DNA of 64,000 nt from Quillaja saponaria (lineage: Eukaryota > Streptophyta > Magnoliopsida > Fabales > Quillajaceae): positions 11,284,001 through 11,348,000 of the forward strand of contig CM055607.1 in NCBI GenBank assembly GCA_029379385.1, given 5' to 3'. The translations under genes were made by a program, and so were the position numbers. The notes below the pieces were generated by a model. That model did not search any database and had not been told where the DNA came from. It saw nothing but the letters and a program-made list of their open reading frames with translations. This document shows, in pieces, positions 12,721 through 24,009 of this stretch; the stretch's first letter is position 1, and the number at the start of each line of letters is the position of its first letter.

Positions 12721-15700
12721 ATGGGATCTATTAATTTGAATTCTGAAGTGTCTAATGGGTCTTCCGCAAGCGATTCTTCTATATCATCATCAGGTAAAAA
12801 GAAATTTTAGCAATCTACTTCAGTTTTGGCTTTACGGCTGTAGAAACTCTAGGTTTTTGTGATCACTGTATTACAATTAAATAATAACAGTTTCAGTGTA
12901 GTTTGTTTCTCAGAAATAAACGAGACTGTACTTGTTTCTTGTTGTTGTTGTTGTTGTTTTTTTTTTTTTTTTTTTATGTTGTGTTTTCTTCAATCCAAAC
13001 ATGAGGGAATGCCCATTTTCCTCCAATTTGTAAACTTCCACCTTCAAATTTAATTTGGGTTTTTGGCTTGTTGCTAGCTTTACAACACAAAAATCTTTTC
13101 TCCTGAGTAACAAATAATTAGGTTGGCTGCTATTTTACTTTTCTGACATATTTAAGCCATATTCTATATTTCATCTTAATGTTAACTTCCATTTTTTTCA
13201 CTCCTATTAAAATTTAAAGACTGTTCTATATTAAGGCCAATAGGCCATATATTATTTATTCATATCTGTAAGTAACCTAAGTTTTAAATATTGTATCACC
13301 AAATTAAAAAAAAGAGAAAAGAAATTTTGATCTTGAAGGGTTTTTAGTCTGCTCCCCATGATTAGACTGTTTTATTAATTGTTAATCATTCCTTAGTTCT
13401 TCTTTTTGTTCTTTTGTGGTAGTTCCAGTCAGCGTCTGGGTGTATACCATTGTTCTTTAATCTGATATGCATACAGTATGTGTTTGCAAGCAGGACAGTC
13501 TGTGTATATTGTTTTAGTCGCTACTATAAACTCATGCATGCGCCTTATAGTTTGTAATATTATGCTTATCTTACAAGTATTTGTAGCATATATATATATA
13601 TATATATATCAATTGATCGAGTGTTTGTAGCATATATATATATATATATCGAGTGTTTGTATCAATTGGTCGAGTGGTTATGTTATGGAAATTAAAAATA
13701 GAAAGTTTTGTTGTTCTCAAGCCCTTAGGCACTGCAAACAATAAGTTATAGTCCCTGGATCCTTTGGTGCAGAGAGTAGTGGCCTCTGCACGTATCTGGC
13801 TTCCTAACCTCTTCAGCCAAGAGGTTTAATATTTCTTCACGTTCTCAAATTGGAATTTATTTTTTTTGCATGTAGAGGATGTTTATTGTTTGTCAGACTG
13901 TTTTGTATTCTTGGTATGCTGTTGTCTTTTCATCCCAGATTCTGTCATGTATCTATGTATCCGCTTGTTTGTGCCTACTTGCATATGTATGATATGTTTA
14001 CTGTTGTTCATTTATTGCTGCAAGTTCTGCAGCCCTTTGATTATCTCTTAGTGTCCACAAACGTTTTTTTTTTTTTTTTTTCCCTGTTTCTTTTACTTTC
14101 AATATTTTTTTTCTCCTTCTACTCAGTTTTTATTGGCATTCTTGCTTACATGTGACACATCCACCTAATACATGTTAACTTCTACTGTGGCTTTGTTCAT
14201 AATTAAACTTCTACTCAGTTTAACTGTTCTAGGGGTTATAGAATAGATGTTACTTATCAATGTGTGGTTGAATGCGCGGTGGTGTTGCAAATCTCATTTC
14301 TTCTTTCCTCTTGACTGTCCAAAGGAATATGTTTTTAACAATAATATTTTAGATTCTTCCACGTGGATCTATCCCCAAAAGTTGTAGACAAATCTGTGTT
14401 CCACAGAACAAATCAAATAAATATTAACTGCAATTATTTGGGGATGACAACATGAGTCCCTTTCCCAATATCGGGCTTATATAGCATGTGTTTGTTATTA
14501 TGTTTGGCTATTGGCGGTATAATGTTTTGCTTTTACATCATGTGCCCCAATATAGCATTTTTTTACACATGACAAAAGCTCAGGCAACTTTCACCCTCTT
14601 GTTATCCTCCATTAGCATCATGCCACCATACAAATGAATAGTTATATTCTTCTTTTCTTGTCCCATGCTTTGTTTATTTGTCTTGTTTGCTTGAATTTTC
14701 TGTGTTTGTTTCCTTTTTATTAATCCGTGTTCCTCTTGGTCTATGGTATGAGTATGATGTTCATAAAGTGAGTCATATTCTTTACTGTTACCTTTTTTGG
14801 GGTTTTAATCCCTTGTAAAACTTAAAGCTTACAGTCTTTCCACTTTGTTGCTTTAGTAATTAGGAATGAAGAACACCAAAAGTAAACAGAATCTAGCAGA
14901 TCCAAATCCTAAAAAAGAAGCAATGAACAGGCTAAATGAGAAGAAGAGAAGTTTGTCTGACAAAAATGAAGTGTGTTCCCGTAAAATGCCAAGATGAGCT
15001 GCAGCCTGCAAAAATTTGAAAGAGAGATCCATTTTGAAATCTAAAAAGGATTCTCTTATTGAAATAAAGAAGGATCAATATGCAGATGAAGAGATTCTGG
15101 CTCTACGCTTGACTTCTGGACAAGATGATGATCGCTTAAATAGAAGACTTACTGATTTTGTCTTGCATGACACAAATGGTGTTCCACAACCCCTTGAGAT
15201 GTTGGAAGTCGATGACATGTTTATCTCTGGTCTTGTATTGCCTCTGGAAGAGAGTACTGACAAGAAAAAGGAAAATGGAATCAGGCGTGAAGGTTTATCA
15301 TGGGACATATCTGGTTATGAAGATAAATATCCAGTGATATGGCTCTCAACTGATATTGCAGATTATGATTGTCAGAAACCAGCAACTAGCTATAAAAAAT
15401 ATAATGACCATTTCTTTGAAAAGGCTCGTGTATGTGTAGAGCTTTATAAGAAGCTGTCAAAATCTTCTGGAGGGGACCCTGAGTGCAGTCTTGATGAGTT
15501 GCTTGCTGGGATAGCTTTTTCAATGAGTGGAAGCAAGTGCTTTTCTGGTAGTGCATCTGTAAAGGACTTTGTCATTTCTCAGGGTGAGTTTATCTATAAG
15601 CAACTGATCGGTTTAGATATGTCATCAAAGAAAAGTGACAGGACATTTGCACATATCCCTGTTCTTACTGCTCTTGGAGAAGAAAGTCTGAAGCATGAAA

Positions 15701-17271
15701 ATTATGTGCAAGCAAAATTGACATCTGCAGGTGGTAGTTTACATATTGGTTCTATACTTGGAGATGAAGAGGGCAAAATAAGTCAGACCAAAATTGTCAT
15801 TTCAAGTGTGAGGAACTTTGTGTCTTTCAATAAAGGACAGACATCCTGTCTAACCGTGGAATCACTACAACCGTGGAATCACTACTTGAGATGGGATATC
15901 AGGTAAATGTTAGTCTAGTGCTGATAATGAAATAAACTTGAAAAAAGGTTATAACGTTTGAGTGGTAATTGTTAAATATGAGACTATATATATGTCTCGA
16001 ATCATTTGTGCAACATTGGATTTTTTGGGATCTGTGTATGCGTTTCTGTGAACTGAAGCTGGTTTTACTTGTTATAAGGTGCAGTTCGGTATCCTAGAGG
16101 CTGGAGCATATGGAGTTTCACAGTCAAGAAAACGAGCTTTTATATGGGCATCATCTCCAGAGCAGATTCTTCCTGAGTGGCCAGAGCCAATGCATGTCTT
16201 TGCTGCACCAGAGTTGAAAATCACATTATCAGAAAACCTCCAGTATGCTGTAGTCCAAAGCACTGCTACTGGAGCACCATTCCGTGCGATAACTGCAAGG
16301 GATACAATTGGTGATCTCCCGTCTGTTGGAAATGGACCCTCTAGGACAAACTTGGAGGTATATGTGATACTAAATATGTTTTAAATTCTTTTACTTTTTC
16401 ACCAGTTTTTTCCTATGTGCTCATCTTATTGTCCAATTTTATATGCACAGTATCAACATGACCCCATCTCATGGTTCCAGAAGCAAATAAGAGGGAAATA
16501 TGGTCGTCTTGACAGATCATATTTCAAAAGAAATGAATGAGTTGAATTGTATTTGATGTCAGAAAATTCCTAAACGACCAGGTGCCGATTGGAGAGATCT
16601 TCCTGATGAGAAGGTATTTTCAAAATAAGATAAATTTTGTAGGGTTTCTCGGGTTGACAATCTTGACAGTGCTGATCTATAACTCCTGATCTATGATGCA
16701 GATTAAGTTGTCTACTGGACAAGTAGTTGATTTGATACCATGGTGCCTGCCAAACACAGTCAAGCGACACAATCAATGAAAGGGGCTCTTTGGGAGGTTG
16801 GATTGGGAAGGAAACTTCCCAACTTCAATTACAGATCCTCAACCGATGGGGAAGTTGGGGATGTGCTTTCATCCTGACCAAGACAGGATTCTTACAGTTC
16901 ATGAATGTGCTAGATCCCAAGTAAGTCTATAAGCATTTGAAAATCTGAGGTTGCTTCACCTGAGGCAGAGACATACCTTTTATAACATTACAACATGTTC
17001 TTTTTTTTTTCTCCCTCTAATTTACTTCTCCCAGCCTAGTAACCTTTTTCATTTCCTTCTTCCGACATTGGCCGTTCTTAATCATCAGAAGTCTGATATC
17101 TATCTATTATTAACAGGTCCCCTTCATATATTAATGCAGGGTTTCCCAGACACTTACCAGTTTGCTGTTAACATCCAGCACAAGCAAATTGGAAATGCTG
17201 TTCCCCCTCCGTTGGCTTATGCATTATGGAGAAAACTCAAGGAAGCGGTAGACAGTAAGAGAATTGCTTAA
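12721..17271 (+). pseudogene. MET1-type DNA (cytosine-5) methyltransferase pseudogene
   Basis: A copy of the plant maintenance CG methyltransferase gene. Recognisable blocks: 12721-12793 (start codon and Ser-rich N terminus), 14864-15902 (Lys-rich leader, AAAC motif and the replication-foci/RFD region with SMSGSKCFSG and KDFVISQGEFIY), 16079-16357 ([19 protein letters not shown]), 16451-16614, 16702-16920 and 17140-17271 ([13 protein letters not shown], stop TAA). Introns sit where the parent has them, so this is a genomic duplicate and not a retrocopy. Breaks: TGA at 14995-14997; a large internal loss near 15785-15808 removing the BAH domains and catalytic motifs I-IV, including the Pro-Cys nucleophile; a 17-bp tandem duplication at 15852-15885; an extra G near 16493; a TGA where the family has Arg (about 16557); and a TGA where the family has Trp (about 16778). 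It cannot encode an active methyltransferase. Confidence 0.92.
13586..13650. repeat. TA microsatellites within the MET1-relic intron
   Basis: Two (TA)n tracts (about 13590-13609 and 13632-13650) lie inside near-copies of a short unit containing TTTGTAGCATATATA and ATCGAGTGTTTGTA. This suggests a small local tandem duplication built around the microsatellite. No function is apparent. Confidence 0.65.
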
Positions 17272-18176
17272 AGATTGACCATGTTGGTAATTCTAGGTCA
17301 TCAGTAGGTGTTCTACAATTGTATAGAAAGAGAGTTTTTTGGTTTTTTATTTTTTAGTCATATTACACCATTGTAAGGCTTAGACTTGAATAATTGCAAG
17401 CTTCTCTTTGATAGTGGCTCTTTTCTTCCTTCTAATTGGTAAGAAAGCGGGACCTCTTGTAATAATTGGATGATCAAGTTATCAATGAAAAATATTCACT
17501 ACACAAACGTCTAATCTCTAAAAGATAGATTTAACCCACTCATACACCCACCTAAATCTGAATAAATAAACAAGAAAATCCATTCAAATCAGATGTTTTG
17601 GGCCAGTGCTAGGGAAAGAGAGACCATAACCTGTACAATAAAAAAAAAAGAAAAAGGAAAAAAATAAGGTTAACCAGAGAGAGGAGAAATTTTGCACAGG
17701 AACAACGAACATCCACTACATAATAATATTTCAAATGCTTGGCTTTTTCTTTTTTTTTTTTTTTTTTTTTCGGTAGATTATTGTTTTCCTTTTGTTCAAA
17801 GGGGTGAAAATGACCATACTCAAGTATCAATCCCCTTACTGAGAGGAAGGAGCCATTCTATCCCCTAGCACCCCTCAGTCGTCTTTTTTTTTTCCTCCCT
17901 TCCGTATCAATGGGGGAGAGTGGGAGACAAGGGAAATTAGACTAATTTGTTTCACTCTCCAAATCACAGCCTCAGGAAGCTCTATTAAGTAGCATTAGGG
18001 ATAATTGAATTAGTTCAAAATTCTCAAGCTGCCATCACACGTTACAATTAGAAAAACAAACTCCACAAGATTAGATAAACACTAAACAGTACTACGCAAA
18101 CGGCAATAGTCATAAAAATCATGCTTCATCTTTCATAATAATAATAAAGAAGTGAAGTCTCAACTATTTTCAAATG
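17272..18176. other. Convergent intergenic spacer between the MET1 relic and the Smr gene
   Basis: This 0.9-kb stretch lies between two genes read toward each other, so it holds their 3' UTRs. It contains T- and A-rich tracts (17641-17668, 17741-17770, 17884-17894) and no coding signal on either strand. Confidence 0.6.
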
Positions 18177-20367
18177 CTATCCAAACACAATACGGAACTT
18201 GGGCCACACTGTGATCACCCCTGGTCTGAACTCGTCAAAACGATACCTGCAATCAATAAATGTTTGAAATAGAGAAAGCAAGAAAACTAAACTACATTTC
18301 CACTTGATTGGCCTTAGCTAAAGTATTGCAGGAAGATAGATTTTACCCATTCTCGTTGAGGAAACTTCTCACAGCAATAGGAAGTGCAGCTTGTCCCCGG
18401 CTATGATTGCCTACACCTGTACAAGTAGAAAGCAACATCACTGTAACCCTGATGCTTTTTTGTTAAGAGTTGCATATGTTCCCTTTTAAGGAAAAACGAA
18501 TAAAATCACTACATTAGTTACACAATAACCCATGCCATCAAAATTAGCATTTTTATATCTGTAGCAACAAAATGGTGTTACTGAATCAATCAAGGAAAGA
18601 AGATATACAAATGCACACATATATGTGTATGTCAGTGTGCTTTTCTATAGACAGCAGAGAAGGCAGATTACCAGTAATGACTTGTAAAGATGATGGACTA
18701 AGTTTTGATTGTGCATGTTGCTTATCCATTTTTTCTGTATCCATGCAACTAAAAGACTCAACTGACGAAGAAGATGGAATCTCATCATTCTCCTCCAGTC
18801 TATTAGGAGATAAAGATTTATTTGAGAAGCCCTGTCTTTCAATTCCCTGCAGACGTTCTTGCAAGGCTTGAACAGCTTCTGCTGCATGAAGACCATGCAA
18901 GTCCAATATCCATAAATTGTTTTTGTCGTTCCTGATGCTCAAAATTTCCTTGGCTGCCTTAGCATTAAGTCTTTCGGCAGCAAACCATTCCTCTCTAGCC
19001 TTCAGTGAGTGTTGTTGGGCAGAAAAATGATCACCTCTTAGAAAAGCATTGGTGGCTGCCCTTGAATGCTGGGATGCTGACCTGTACAATAAAAAGAATA
19101 CCTATGTGGTTAGTACGAGATTGAGCAAAAACCATGGTATATCCAATGAAATTTAAATGAGATAAAATTAGGACCAGAACTCCAGAAGATTTGCTAACTA
19201 TCATTACCACTTGACTAAGGATGATGTCATAAACCTTGCAGTTATGACTACAAGAAAGAAGGTAGACACATCAAGTATGTTGTTTGCTTGGGGTATCATG
19301 AGTGTTTTATGAAGCACAACATTTGATTTAGAATGCATCAACCAAAGTACATGTTTTAGAAAAAAAGAATGACAGGTACAGTTCTCGAGAGAAGGCATTT
19401 AATGGGATCAATGATCACATTTCTCATTAAGTAGCTTCTTTATGTCAAGAAAATACCTTTCAAAGTTTCAAACTTTCAATAAATCCACTTCATATAAGGT
19501 AGATAAATGCGAACAAAAGTAAATGCAACACCAAAACAAATCACTGCAGGTACATAGCTAGAATGACAGCATTTTGTTCCAACAAAGAATGATCACCCAG
19601 CATTCATACCTCATCATTCTTAAAGCATCTTTCCTATGGATAATGTAGACATCATCATTCTCCTCCCACTCAGGTTCAACAGGAACAGAATTCAAGTGCC
19701 CCATAATTAGTCTCATATTGCCAGCATCGAAGATCTTTTTGTCACTGGAATTGTTCTCATCCACCAATCCTTTGTCATTTTCTCTAAGACAGACATCAGG
19801 AGTATGGGTGACTTGAGTGAGATCCATACACTTTCCTAACGAAAGACTCTTATTAGTCTTTTCATCACATGGAATGTTACCAGAAGTTTTACTTGGTCCT
19901 CCAGTGCATAGTTCATCCTTTTCTATGTTAACTGGAGATATCATTCTTTTCAATAAAGTTGAGGCCTCATTATAATTATTATCAACAGCCACCAAGATGT
20001 CCTGAATTAAGCTGTTGTCAGCCCAAGAATGTTGCTCTTTGAGCTTCCTGATAGCTAAAACATTATCATTTTCCCCACCAATACTAGCCTTGTATTTTCC
20101 AGTAGAATCACCAACCACATTTGGTTTCTTGCAATCCCAATTCTCTCTGAACGCTGGAAGATCATTAGAAGGGAGGAGCACTGATGAGAAAGACCTCACT
20201 GAATCATCAGTATTCCTTAGTAACTTCTCAGAAGGGCGCAAAGTAGTAAGAGAGCTTGATATAGGTGGGAAAAGGTCCTTTTTAGTTTCATGTCCAAGCC
20301 CTTGTTTCTGTCGCTGCTTGAGATCAAAGGCTGCCCAACCAGGAGACTTACCCTTCGGCACTGACAT
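18177..20367 (-). CDS. Smr-domain protein with CUE-like and DUF1771 regions (At5g23520-like)
   Basis: Four coding exons on the minus strand: 20367-19610, 19081-18672, 18416-18347, 18246-18177. All junctions are GT-AG with matching phases, giving 435 residues. The N terminus MSVPKGKSPGWAAFDLKQRQ is followed by a Ser-rich linker. A CUE-like helical segment around residues 140-180 contains LIQDILVAVDNNYNEA. A DUF1771 helix pair starts near residue 253 (SASQHSRAATNAFLRGDH), and a C-terminal Smr domain carries LDLHGLHAAEA and ends ENGYRFDEFRPGVITVWPKF. Smr domains in eukaryotes are nucleic-acid binding and in some proteins nucleolytic; the substrate of this plant family is not known to me. I chose the start at 20367 because homologues begin there; the frame remains open upstream to 20544 but that part lacks family resemblance. 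A 5' UTR intron probably runs from a donor near 21974 to just upstream. No defects are visible. Confidence 0.9.
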
Positions 20368-22300
20368 CTTCTCGAATGAGGCACTGGTCCAAATGGTCAT
20401 CATGTGCCATACAATATAGTGCAGACCATTCTCTGAGCAGCCCTTCACTATCTGTTTCTGACTTACTCGAGACACCAACTCAAGAAACCACTCTGTGGAG
20501 ACCTGGTGTGCAACGCCTACCAAACCAGTAATCCTAGAAGTCAATTATATGAAAGGAGAGAAGGGACTTAACAATGTCAATAATCTGAGATATATAAGAA
20601 CATGCTTGCCCAAAAAAAATATTGCAATCACACTAGAAAAGGCCCAAAATAATTACAAATTTATGGTCTACAGGCAGTATGGGCTTAGATAAAAAAGAAT
20701 TGGATGTCTAGCGCATAGGGTATGATCTATTTCATAAGTCATACCTAATTTTAAAGGAATCAAATACAACTCCGACTTAGCAGAACAAACAATAAACTCA
20801 ACTGTGATTTCCACTTAACGAAAAAAAATTCTGTTCATATAATCCTCAAAACTATCATGATCAACTACTAATTAAAACTACTGTATTGATTTTTTGATTT
20901 AAAGAGAAAATATTGGTATAATTGGCCCATTACATCAATAAGCAAATCATGGAAAAGCTGTAACTACAAAAAAAAAAAAAAAAAAATTTTTTTTGCTGTG
21001 ATCCTCAACTGTGATTTCCACTTAACTACAAATTCTGTTCATGTAATCATCAAAACTATCATGATCAACTACTATTTAAAACTACTGTATTGATTTTTTG
21101 AGTTAAAGAGAAAATATTGGTATAATTGGCCCATAACATCAATAAGCAAATCATGGAAAAGCTGGAGATATGACTATTCTTAATAGAATTGTCTTTCTTT
21201 TCCATAGAGTTAAAACCAAGCAAAGTACCAGAGCTATGTTAACCATTCCAGTTTATATTGCTGTAAATGTTACTAAGGTGAACCTGTCATGATATTTCCT
21301 GCAACTACCAAGCAACTTGGTAGCTTCAAACGAGAAAGAAGGATAGGGGGAGAAAAAACAACTCAGTGAATTCTTATTATAGATGGTGGTCAATTACAAC
21401 AGTCCCAAATTTTATAGGCTAACCAATACCAGACTCTAACTAACTGCAAACAAATCCCTTGTCCAAGCCCTGACCAGCACCCTACCTTATCTAAACCTCC
21501 AATTCCAGGTTTTAGCCAAAAAGAAAAGGAAAAAACGTTTTCAGTCAACGAACTAGCTGCCATTTGCTACTAAATTACTAATAAAGTAAGGTATAACGCA
21601 GATTCAACATCAAAAATCCGTTCTTTATACTTTGCTATTTAAGCAGGACAATCCTACAATGGCGGGAATTTGACTCTTAATATCAATTTGCAACTGCCTA
21701 AACACCCAGAAATCCAATAAAAAAGAATCCTAGTTCAAATTGATAGGCAAGTCTTACTCATATCTCATTCCCAAACAGATAAAGTCATTAGCACAATCAG
21801 AATCTAGCGGCTAGTTTCGTACATAATTCAATTCAAATTGATAGTCAACTTCAAGTCTCCAAGAAAACCCAGATACTGTAATTTATTAAAAAAGTAATGT
21901 CTCTTTTTCTATCATAAAAGAAAGAAAATGAGTAATAGAAAATGCCCAAAAAGTATTTATAAAGGAAAAAGATACCTTTTTTGTCAGATTGATAAAAAAA
22001 AAAACAAAGCTTGCGTTGAGGCTATTTGAGCTGAAGGAACCTTAACCAAAGAATCGATCGGTCAGATGGCTGAAATATTGACAGGATTTCTAATTCAGAT
22101 ATTTGTTGTTCACAGAAATAGGAGATCACACCCTTTTCCGATGAACCAATTCTACATCTGTTGTCCATAAATTTGCTTGCTTTTTGACTAAAGAGGAAGG
22201 AGGTTTCTCCCAAAGCCGGCGAAGAGAGAGAGATATCTTATGTGGAGATTTTATTTTATTCTGTATTTGAGCTTGAGGAGAGACGTACTGGGACAGAGGG
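20368..22300 (-). other. 5' UTR intron and leader region of the Smr gene
   Basis: No separate gene is visible. On the minus strand a donor-like AAAAAG/GTATCT lies at about 21974, downstream of a likely leader exon at about 22260-21976. The intron would end shortly before the start codon at 20367. It contains a diverged tandem duplication of about 165 bp, listed separately. The promoter should lie around 22250-22450. Confidence 0.5.
20798..21164. repeat. Direct duplication of about 165 bp with an A/T-tract spacer
   Basis: The block beginning CTCAACTGTGATTTCCACTT and ending CAAATCATGGAAAAGCTG occurs at about 20798-20961 and again at about 21004-21164, differing at roughly a dozen sites plus small indels. 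The spacer holds about 19 A followed by 8 or 9 T, which could fold back on itself. It lies inside the 5' UTR intron of the Smr gene. Confidence 0.85.
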
Positions 22301-22597
22301 GAGTCCAAACTCCATTGAATTTACCAAATTCTCCCTGTGGGCTGACGCGTTTTGCGCTATTGGTGAGTGTAAAAATGGAAATCGAAAAATATGTCCCGGC
22401 TCTTTCGCTACCTAACCATTAACCAACTTCGCAAATAAAAAGAAAAAAAATATATATATATAAAACGTACTTGCTTAAAAACGCCCACAAGTCTCGGGCC
22501 TAGTTTATTGCTTTGTTCTTGGGCCTTTCATAAGTTAGCTGTCAGTTAAATTGGGCTTCTGTACCCCCAAAAACAGGGAAAATGAAACAACTAAATC

Positions 22598-23770
22598 TTG
22601 AGAATAGTTTGACCTTAGCAAAGACATGAACGATGTATGACTTAATTTCGCTTGAGAATAGTTTGTATATAACTTGAATATTGACAATTTATGACTTAAT
22701 TTTGAATGATAATAGTTTAAAATTTGAATTGCCAGACATTGTGGATTTTGACTTAATTTAATGTGAACTGCTAATTATGATTGATGATTTATGACTTATA
22801 ATTTGGATTGGCAGAAACATTTATAACTTAATTTTATACAGGACAATTTGTATTGTGAATTGACAAATATATTGATTGTTTACAACTTAATTTTGTATGA
22901 AAATAGTTTGTAACCTAAATTGTCAAAGACATTGTCAATTTACTACTTAATTTCGTATGAGAATAGTTTTGTAACGTGAATTGCTAAAGACATTGTCAAT
23001 TTACTACTAAATTTCTTATGTGAATTGACAAAGACATTGCGATTTATGACTTAAATTTATATGGGAATAATTTGTAACGTGAAATGTCCAAAATAGTGAC
23101 AATTTTACGAATTAATTTCATATGAGAATAGTTTCTGATTTGAATTCTCAAAAACGTTGATAATGTACTACTTAAATTTGTATGAAAATAGTTTGTAATA
23201 TGAATTATCAAACACATCGATGATTTACTGGCTTAAATTTGTGTGGAAATTGCTTGTAATGTGAAATGCCAAAAACATTGATAATTTACGGCTTAATTTA
23301 ATATGAGAATAGCTTATGATTTGAATTGTCTAACGAATTATGACTTAATTTTATATGATAATAGTTTGTAGTAAGAATTGTAGATTTGGATCCTCTAGAA
23401 TTCTATATTTGAAGAATTCTTAGAATTCTTCAAATCTTAGTCATTTACCTTTTGTTTTTTTAAATCTCAACCATCCAAATAATTTATGATTAAAATTAGG
23501 ATTAGAATTAAAATTAGAATTAGAGTTAGGGTTAGACTTAGACTTAGGATTAGGATTTAGAATTAAAATAAGGTATATTTTAATATAATATTCAATATTA
23601 ATTAAACAAAATAATGAAACTTAAAATTAAATTATTTAGGTAGTTTGAGATTTAAATTGAGTAAGATTAAAAGAATTATACAAATAAAGAATTTCAGAGG
23701 AGCCGGATCTAGAATTGTTAAAGACATTGACAACTTAAATTAATTTTGTATGAGATTGTTTTAATGCAAC
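22598..23770. repeat. Degenerate array of about 14 units of 52-62 bp
   Basis: The core ACTTAATTT, followed by TATGAGAATAGTTTGTAA and then AATTGNCAAAGACATTGNCA, recurs at roughly 22640, 22692, 22750, 22830, 22886, 22944, 23006, 23049, 23110, 23170, 23230, 23291 and 23342, with one more split copy continuing at 23719. Units are highly diverged, so the array is old. Its last copy is interrupted by the 329-bp MITE described next. No coding frame spans it. Confidence 0.85.
23382..23710. mobile_element. hAT-type MITE, 329 bp, with 8-bp target duplication
   Basis: The ends are AGATTTGGATCCTCT on the left and, read on the opposite strand, AGATCCGGCTCCTCT on the right: 15-bp inverted repeats with three mismatches. 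Perfect direct repeats AGAATTGT flank it at 23374-23381 and 23711-23718. An 8-bp duplication is characteristic of hAT transposons. The interior is AT-rich, has no ORF, and includes TTAGGGTTAG-like variants and an AAGAATTC palindrome. The flanks, placed side by side, continue the surrounding repeat unit, confirming an insertion. Confidence 0.88.
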
Positions 23771-24009
23771 TGGTCTCCAAGCAGGTGAAACTTTGTGTTT
23801 TTATAGCTTGCTTGTTTGAAATTAATTCTTTTAAACAAAGATGAATAAGTGTGACAGAGATATATGATTAGAGAAAAACAATAAAAACTTAAAAGCAGGA
23901 CCAACTTGTTATTGGTACATTATTAGTATAGGATACAAATATGATACATTGCATAGAGCGCAGCATATGCCGTGGAATGTTTTTTTTTTTTTTTTTTCTT
24001 CTTCTGATT

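Noticed and set aside
12721..17271. A functional truncated MET1-like methyltransferase
   Set aside because: Multiple stops and frameshifts plus loss of the nucleophile motif; not a viable short isoform.
20367..20544. N-terminal extension of the Smr protein from an upstream in-frame ATG
   Set aside because: The extra residues do not match the family and lie next to probable 5' UTR splice signals; start at 20367 preferred.
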